Source of the DNA: Bolinopsis microptera
Lineage: Eukaryota; Ctenophora; Tentaculata; Lobata; Bolinopsidae
Assembly (NCBI RefSeq): GCF_026151205.1
Contig: NW_026971835.1
Coordinates: 1-33,694 of the forward strand
Reading direction: 5' to 3'
DNA length: 33,694 nt
Shown here: positions 31,201 through 33,694 of the stretch, piece after piece
Numbering within the stretch: the stretch's first letter is position 1
How the letters are laid out: every line of letters begins with the position of its first letter
The notes under the pieces: generated by a model
Told to the model about the DNA's origin: nothing
The model's input: the letters and a program-made list of their open reading frames with translations, nothing else
Database searches by the model: none
Position numbers and translations under genes: made by a program

Positions 31201-33262
31201 CCCCTTACAAAATTAAGGGGGAAAAACCCCGAAAAAAAGGCCCCATTCCCGGGCGGGGAAACCCCCCCTTCCCCGTGTTTCAAAAAGACCCCCCTACCTC
31301 CCATTTAAAATGAGTATGATTTTGGGGCCCCAAAATCAAAAATTCCCACCCCCCGGGGGCCCCCCACTAAGGTTTGGGAAAATGAAAAAATTTTTTGGAA
31401 AAAATTTTAAATTTAAAAACAAAATTTTAAAATTTTTTTTGGGGGGAAACGGGAAAACTTTGCCCAAAAGGGCCTACGAAAATTTGGGTATTAAAGGTTA
31501 AAAAAAACCAAAATTTTTTTGTTCTAGGCCCCGAAAAAACCCCCTTTCCATTTTTCATAAATCCAAACCCAAATATTTAAACCAAATATCAAATTTTTGG
31601 GCAATCATTTTCCCCCTCACTAAAAAAATCAACCCCTTTAAATTGGGGGAAAAAAACCCCCCCTCCCAAACCCCCTTTTACTGAGATTCAACTTGAAATG
31701 GGGAAAAAACAACCCCAAAAAATCCCCCCTCACTAATTCCCCCCAATTGGAAATGGAAAAAAACAAACCCCACAAAACCCCCCCCCTAGATTTTAAACCT
31801 TTTATGTAAAAAACACCCACAAACCCTCTCACTAAAATTCAACTTGAGTGTAACAACACCCTACAATCCCTCTCACTAGATTCAACTTGAGTGTAACAAC
31901 ACCCTACAATCCCTCTCACTAGATTCAACTTGAGTGTAACAACACCCTACAATCCCTCTCACTAGATTCAACTTGAGTGTAACAACACCCTACAATCCCT
32001 TTCACTAGATTCAACTTGAGTGTAACAACACCCTACAATCCCTCTCACTAGATTCAACTTGAGTGTAACAACACCCTACAATCCCTTTCACTAGATTTAA
32101 CTTGAGACTAGATTCAACTTGAGTGTAACAACACCCTACAATCCCTCTCACTAGATTCAACTTGAGTGTAACAACACCCTACACCCCCTTTCACTAGATT
32201 CAACTTGAAGTGTAACAACACCCACAATCCCTTTCACTAGATTCAACTTGAGTGAACAACACCTACCAATCCCTTTCACTAGATTCAACTTGAGTGTAAC
32301 AACACCCTACAACGCGATTTCGATGGAGATGAAATGAACGTACACGCGCCCCAAGCATGGAAGCGAAAGGGGAGATAGCTGAGATAATGGCAGTACCACG
32401 AAAACAAAGTAACACCGCAGAGTAACAGGCCTGTTTTTGGTGTGATCCAGGATGCTCTCTACCTTGTGATTTTCGGGTCAAAAATATTGAGGGGCAATTA
32501 TAAAGCAATTCCTCGAAATAACAGGAAACTAGACAACATGAAAAGAGCATTTACCCCTTTTAAATATTTGTCGCATACACGGAAATTTAAATCAAAAAAT
32601 TTTCATCAGAAACATCACAACAATGCAACTAAATAAATAAGGGTTCCGGATAATACATGAAGCTAAACAGTAAAACATTACAACAATGCAACCAAAATAA
32701 TTTCCGGGAAAATACATGAACCTAAAAAGTATAACATTACAGGCAGAGCCCAAAACGAGACGGGACGTGTTTATTAGATAAAGATGTCTTCATGAACCTG
32801 CCATTTTTTCCTGCCCCCTGGGACGGCAAACTACCCCAACCCCGGCATCTGCAAACCTAAACCTCTGTTGACTGGTACAACACTTTCAATATTCTCCCGA
32901 TTTCTTCAGATTTGAACTATATTTAAATCATACTTCGCGACTAAGATTTTTAAAATAATCAGAACCTTTCCCGAGTCGGTCTTGCGCTATCATTGATAAT
33001 CACACACTATTTCTCCTCAGTTACTTTCATACAAAATAGATATCTTAAAACACTATTGTGTGAACTGCAATCGAGTTGAGTGCAGTTTTGGGGTTTAGTC
33101 TTGGGAGAATGGCTAAGTGGCCATAATCTTTATTATATTAAACCCGGTAAGCAGCTGTTCTCCATGATAATCCCGGTCACGGAACTTCATGAGGAACACC
33201 TTAAACCACAAAAAAAGATGAAACAGCCACAGTTTTAGTGGATATCCAACGCGGACACCAAG
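4217..33262 (+). CDS. RPB1: RNA polymerase II largest subunit (RPB1), whole gene span, continues past window
   Basis: This is the overall span, joined from the exons listed separately. RPB1 is the catalytic largest subunit of nuclear RNA polymerase II; it carries the clamp zinc sites and the metal-A aspartates that catalyse mRNA synthesis. In order, the exons match the N-terminus, clamp core zinc motifs, dock/active-site entry ([13 protein letters not shown]), the NADFDGD catalytic loop and the pore region (DGKLPQP, WIS.ADTK). The order follows the family without gaps larger than the noise explains, so all pieces are one gene. About two thirds of the protein, including any C-terminal heptad repeats, lies beyond the right edge. 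Frame breaks after 29,000 are single-base or homopolymer errors in the consensus; I do not regard this as a pseudogene. Confidence 0.85.
4586..4679 (+). CDS. RPB1: RPB1 exon 2 (codons 27-57)
   Basis: The acceptor TTTCAG ends at 4585 and the exon begins [20 protein letters not shown], then [11 protein letters not shown]. This is the conserved block after LSPDEI ([26 protein letters not shown]). It ends in phase 1 at a GTATGA donor; the split codon encodes Gly. Confidence 0.95.
4964..5139 (+). CDS. RPB1: RPB1 exon 3, clamp-core zinc motifs
   Basis: The acceptor CCCCAG ends at 4963. The exon encodes [20 protein letters not shown] and IEL, the signature CxxC...CPGHFxH zinc-binding motif of the clamp, followed by VFHIGFM and a second cysteine pair, [11 protein letters not shown]. 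All expected zinc ligands are present: Cys, Cys, Cys and His in the first motif and CxxC in the second. It ends in phase 0 at GTAAGT (5140). Confidence 0.96.
5308..5469 (+). CDS. RPB1: RPB1 exon 4
   Basis: The acceptor TTCAG ends at 5307. It encodes [20 protein letters not shown], then [17 protein letters not shown] and an acidic tail (DDNNEEEET). Animal RPB1 has the same KxRL-x-HVYDLC-x-x-KxICEGGDEMD block before a variable acidic stretch. It ends in phase 0 at a GTACGT donor (5470). This donor opens the giant intron. Confidence 0.95.
5470..5865 (+). other. Proximal part of giant RPB1 intron 4
   Basis: Clean AT-rich sequence with no coding signal. The phrase GTTCGATAT recurs near 5570-5600. 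The element described at 5866-28,950 begins where this ends. Confidence 0.7.
5866..6110 (+). repeat. Left terminal inverted repeat of the giant element (non-satellite end)
   Basis: It begins GGAGACATTTTGGAGACATT. It includes a perfect 15-bp palindrome, GGAGACATTGTCTCC, at 5877-5891, then four GGGAATT repeats, then unique sequence (for example TATGGCTTAACTGAGTTCTG near 5970) before joining the first satellite unit. The reverse complement of the whole block is recognisable at 28,640-28,950 despite noise. The motifs GGAGACATTTTGGA and CATGGGAATTT also occur in every satellite unit, so the end and the units are related. Confidence 0.75.
6093..21375 (+). repeat. Left arm: ~337-bp satellite, direct tandem array
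   Basis: CCATATTTCGCCCTAAAACG recurs at 6093, 6431 and 6768, giving units of 338 and 337 bp that are nearly identical. From about 6,950 the same landmarks (CTTTAGTTGGCTGGGACATG, CCGGGTTCCCAAGATTC, GGGCCTTCAGGGGGGAAAAT) keep returning, but with inflated homopolymers and a longer apparent period. Dividing length by period gives roughly 40-45 units; I did not count them one by one. Each clean unit has a ~60-70 codon open frame, but nothing suggests it is translated. Confidence 0.9.
21365..21400. other. Orientation switch between the two satellite arms
   Basis: To the left, the unit reads forward up to the equivalent of GAGATTTCAAA. An A-rich run follows, and from about 21,400 the sequence reads as the reverse complement (CCTGGATTCCAAAATGTC, then CTTTCAAGTCATTTT). 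There is no recognisable spacer, and both sides break in mid-unit. It could be the element's true centre, or a place where the assembly collapsed or skipped a spacer. Confidence 0.7.
21400..28640 (-). repeat. Right arm: same ~337-bp satellite in inverted orientation
   Basis: Landmarks of the left-arm unit recur as reverse complements throughout: CCCCCTGAAGGCCCC for the GGGCCTTCAGGGGGG block, CCTGGATTCC, and GGTAACGTACTTCC near 28,592. By length this is about 20 units. The open frames here are homopolymer artefacts. Confidence 0.88.
28640..28950 (-). repeat. Right terminal inverted repeat of the giant element
   Basis: GGAAAACAAAATTTT followed by AAAATGGTTCGCC and AAAGGTCCC matches the reverse complement of 6110-5990. 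CTCATTTAAGCC, ACAATAAAAAACGGAATTCC, CCCTAATTCCCC and ACAATGTCCCCCAAAAGGGG then continue the match outward to the equivalent of 5866. Beyond about 28,950 no match to the left flank is visible. The block is longer than the left copy because of inflated homopolymers. Confidence 0.7.
29039..29165 (+). CDS. RPB1: RPB1, degraded exon piece (GRYQP / KILxP..REIFKN region)
   Basis: An acceptor-like TTTTTTTAG ends at 29,038. Noisy sequence follows that can be read as GxxQ..QIR and, near 29,113-29,152, as KIL-P-AREI-FKNL, resembling the conserved RPB1 stretch KKILLSPERVHEIFKRIS. The reading needs several homopolymer corrections. It lies exactly where the exon after the acidic tail should be. Confidence 0.4.
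29300..29400 (+). CDS. RPB1: RPB1, possible exon piece (VLPVPPxSVRP region)
   Basis: The + strand here reads roughly P..G..V...P.PPPPxxLP, matching the position and Pro-rich character of the conserved RPB1 motif WMIVTVLPVPPLSVRP. The sequence is G/C-rich and heavily distorted. The area 29,165-29,650 is likely part coding and part intron, but I cannot place borders. Confidence 0.25.
29650..29890 (+). CDS. RPB1: RPB1, degraded exon piece ([10 protein letters not shown] / [20 protein letters not shown] region)
   Basis: Near 29,690 the sequence can be read as L-(S/T)-DIIK-x-N. At 29,759-29,799 it reads V-Q-L-L-E-x-H-V-x-A-F-L-N, and at 29,829-29,885 it reads LPG..PRKQ..GRP..SLK. These three blocks are in the same order as in RPB1 ([43 protein letters not shown]). 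Single-base errors break the frame repeatedly. Confidence 0.5.
29955..30045 (+). CDS. RPB1: RPB1, possible exon piece ([21 protein letters not shown] region)
   Basis: A reading of 29,965-30,033 gives G-K...RKEG...[11 protein letters not shown], resembling [20 protein letters not shown] and ARTVITP. It ends at GGCAG followed by GTACGG, a plausible donor at 30,046. The order relative to neighbouring pieces is correct. Confidence 0.35.
30215..30320 (+). CDS. RPB1: RPB1, possible exon piece (LQELVRRGNSQYPGAKYI region)
   Basis: One frame reads [17 protein letters not shown] at about 30,253-30,303, comparable with the RPB1 motif LQELVRRGNSQYPGAKYI. Length, order and the spacing of Q-L, G and P-AK agree, but identity is limited by noise. 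Confidence 0.3.
30321..31169. other. Degraded intronic sequence with low-complexity tract
   Basis: No coding block is recognised. From about 31,020 to 31,160 the sequence is an A/T-rich tract of TTTACTTT-type repeats (pentamer-like ACTTT near 31,110-31,140). This may be the pyrimidine-rich end of the intron before the next exon. Confidence 0.5.
31170..31361 (+). CDS. RPB1: RPB1 exon with [13 protein letters not shown] motif (degraded consensus)
   Basis: At 31,279-31,345 the sequence reads [12 protein letters not shown](M)-G-H-K-I-K-I with a few one-base corrections, matching the RPB1 motif [20 protein letters not shown] that lines the active site. Upstream, 31,170-31,260 reads RENGN...DL...G..VE.HI.DGD, matching RDNGDRIDL and YKVERHMCDGD. 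A donor-like CTAAG followed by GTTTGG places the exon end near 31,361. The next exon begins with the second part of an Arg codon, which fits an AG|A split. Confidence 0.6.
31362..31607. other. Start of RPB1 intron upstream of the minisatellite
   Basis: Distorted A/T-rich sequence. TTTTTTTGTTCTAG near 31,514-31,527 resembles an acceptor, but no RPB1-like coding follows it. Confidence 0.4.
31608..32282 (+). repeat. 43-bp minisatellite made of an RPB1 splice acceptor plus exon start
   Basis: The unit is a pyrimidine-rich acceptor (TCCCTCTCACTAG or TCCCTTTCACTAG) followed by ATTCAACTTGAGTGTAAC and AACACCCTACAA. From about 31,836 there are about ten near-identical full copies, with one truncated copy around 32,094-32,107 and small indels in the last ones. 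About four distorted copies precede them (31,608-31,835). The 30 nt after each AG are identical to the first 30 nt of the RPB1 exon at 32,283, which is the last, complete member of the series. The unit length is not a multiple of three. Confidence 0.95.
32283..32465 (+). CDS. RPB1: RPB1 exon with the catalytic NADFDGD loop
   Basis: After the last CACTAG acceptor the exon reads (R)[11 protein letters not shown], then [14 protein letters not shown], then [16 protein letters not shown], then [17 protein letters not shown]. The three Asp of DFDGD (codons at 317-330) are the metal-A ligands of the polymerase active site. Three single-base breaks interrupt the frame: a missing G at 32,316 (GCGAT for GCGGAT), a missing A at 32,357 (GCATGG for GCAATGG) and an extra A at 32,406-32,408. 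All lie in short homopolymers, pointing to consensus error. The 3' border (GTGATT at 32,466) is a weak donor and uncertain. Confidence 0.88.
32466..32610 (+). other. Short RPB1 intron, proximal part
   Basis: Clean A/T-rich sequence between exon and tandem repeat; no other feature seen. Confidence 0.5.
32611..32742 (+). repeat. Tandem repeat (63 and 59 bp) ending on an RPB1 splice acceptor
   Basis: AACATCACAACAATGCAACT (32,611) and AACATTACAACAATGCAACC (32,674) start two similar units sharing ATACATGAAGCTAAA / ATACATGAACCTAAA. A third, partial unit begins at 32,733 as AACATTACAG, and its AG is the acceptor of the following exon (starts 32,743). Confidence 0.8.
32743..32874 (+). CDS. RPB1: RPB1 exon (TRRDVF...WDGKLPQP...PL.TG)
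   Basis: It reads KTRRDVFI, then [21 protein letters not shown] and PKPLLTG, matching the RPB1 stretch KxTKRDVF...VMNLLMFL..WDGKxPQPxILKPRPLWTG. Several one-base breaks occur (for example near 32,781 and 32,858). The ACTG|GTACAA donor is my preferred end; open sequence continues a little further with a weaker resemblance. Confidence 0.75.
32875..33140 (+). other. RPB1 intron
   Basis: Clean A/T-rich sequence of about 265 nt without coding resemblance. Length agrees with introns 1-3. Confidence 0.5.
33141..33262 (+). CDS. RPB1: RPB1 exon ([11 protein letters not shown]...WIS.ADTK)
   Basis: It encodes [10 protein letters not shown], then N-F-M-R-N-T-L-N-H, then DENSHSFS and WISNADTK, in the order of the conserved RPB1 block TGKQIFSLIIPG...IRTHSTHPDDEDSGPYKxISPGDTK. 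At least two one-base breaks are needed (near 33,176 and 33,238). It ends at AAG|GTTTGC. No canonical AG acceptor sits at the left border, so the start is approximate. Confidence 0.72.
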
Positions 33263-33694
33263 GTTTGCACTTCAACTTCAATATTAAAGTCACTATTGTG
33301 ACGGTACATTAGAACTAGACAGAAACAAAGTGTGAAGGGCCTGAACGGAAACCCTCGGTTTCAGTTCCTTGTTTAACACTGCCTTACAGCAAGGACATCC
33401 ACAAGGTTCTCCAAGGATGGGCACATAGCTCCATCCACAACAATATGTAATGGGCCCTTTTACCCTGCGGAATATGTAATTCAGCCCCTGTGCGTTGTTG
33501 CAAATTTAGGTTAGCATGCGCATTTCGCAATTGCGCTTGACTTCTGGCTTTTTGCAGTATGGTGAATTTTATCACGAACTTAAATTGAGTTCCAACACGT
33601 CCTCTCTCTCTCTTTCCAACACGTATTTAACAACACGTATTTAACAACCCTCCCCAGGTGATAATAGACCAAAAAACGAGCTATTAACCGGGGA
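33263..33694 (+). other. RPB1 intron to window edge
   Basis: The next expected RPB1 block (VxVExGELIMGILCK) is not seen. A (CT)n tract lies near 33,601-33,613, flanked by short repeats of CCAACACGT and AACACGTATTTAAC (33,591-33,648). A 63-codon minus-strand open frame (33,384-33,575) has no recognisable family and is not annotated. Confidence 0.5.

Noticed and set aside
31310-31501. Separate small gene starting [11 protein letters not shown]
   Set aside because: Its start is the MSMMGH motif of the RPB1 exon; the rest is intron read through a frame shift.
31608-32282. CRISPR array
   Set aside because: The units are contiguous 43-bp repeats without unique spacers, in an animal intron, and they match the adjacent exon.
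29039-33262. RPB1 pseudogene
   Set aside because: The breaks are single-base or homopolymer changes in a region of poor consensus, motif order and splice sites are kept, and the first four exons are intact.
33384-33575. 63-codon minus-strand open frame near the right edge
   Set aside because: No family resemblance; it sits in an RPB1 intron and has no supporting splice or composition signal.

Overview
This is nuclear DNA from an animal. The central gene is the largest subunit of RNA polymerase II (RPB1), on the + strand. It starts at 4217 with four clean exons (4217-5469) separated by short introns of 291, 284 and 168 nt with GT/AG borders. It resumes in broken pieces from about 29,039 and becomes easy to read again at 32,283-33,262, including the catalytic NADFDGD region. 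The window ends inside the gene. Single-copy conserved exons, short spliceosomal introns and AT-rich non-coding DNA suggest an invertebrate, perhaps an arthropod. I cannot name the taxon.

Layout: (1) 1-981, minus strand: an open coding exon for a BTB-BACK (Kelch-like) protein that runs off the left edge; its start region is duplicated at 1871-1960. (2) 982-4216: non-coding DNA with a Harbinger-like MITE (1498-1652), a nested hairpin element (3265-3503) and one unassigned 84-codon minus-strand ORF. (3) 4217-5469: RPB1 exons 1-4. (4) 5470 to about 29,038: a giant RPB1 intron. Almost all of it is one structure: about 15 kb of ~337-bp tandem repeats in one orientation, then about 7 kb of the same repeats inverted, bounded at both outer ends by the same ~250-bp sequence in inverted orientation (5866-6110 and 28,640-28,950). 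This is the architecture of a Foldback-type transposable element. (5) About 29,039-31,361: RPB1 exons seen through heavy homopolymer noise. (6) About 31,610-32,282: a 43-bp minisatellite whose unit is the splice acceptor plus the first ~30 nt of the following RPB1 exon. (7) 32,283-33,262: three further RPB1 exons, the second also preceded by a tandem repeat (about 59-63 bp) that ends on its acceptor. (8) 33,263-33,694: intron.

Consensus quality matters here. Roughly 6,950-31,835 is distorted by inflated homopolymers and lost short-range detail, and both the satellite and the essential RPB1 exons are affected in the same style. I read this as uncorrected sequence, not biological decay. Long open frames in that interval, rich in F, K, P and G, are artefacts and are not annotated as genes. 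RPB1 frame breaks at 32,316, 32,357 and 32,406 are single-base indels of the same kind.
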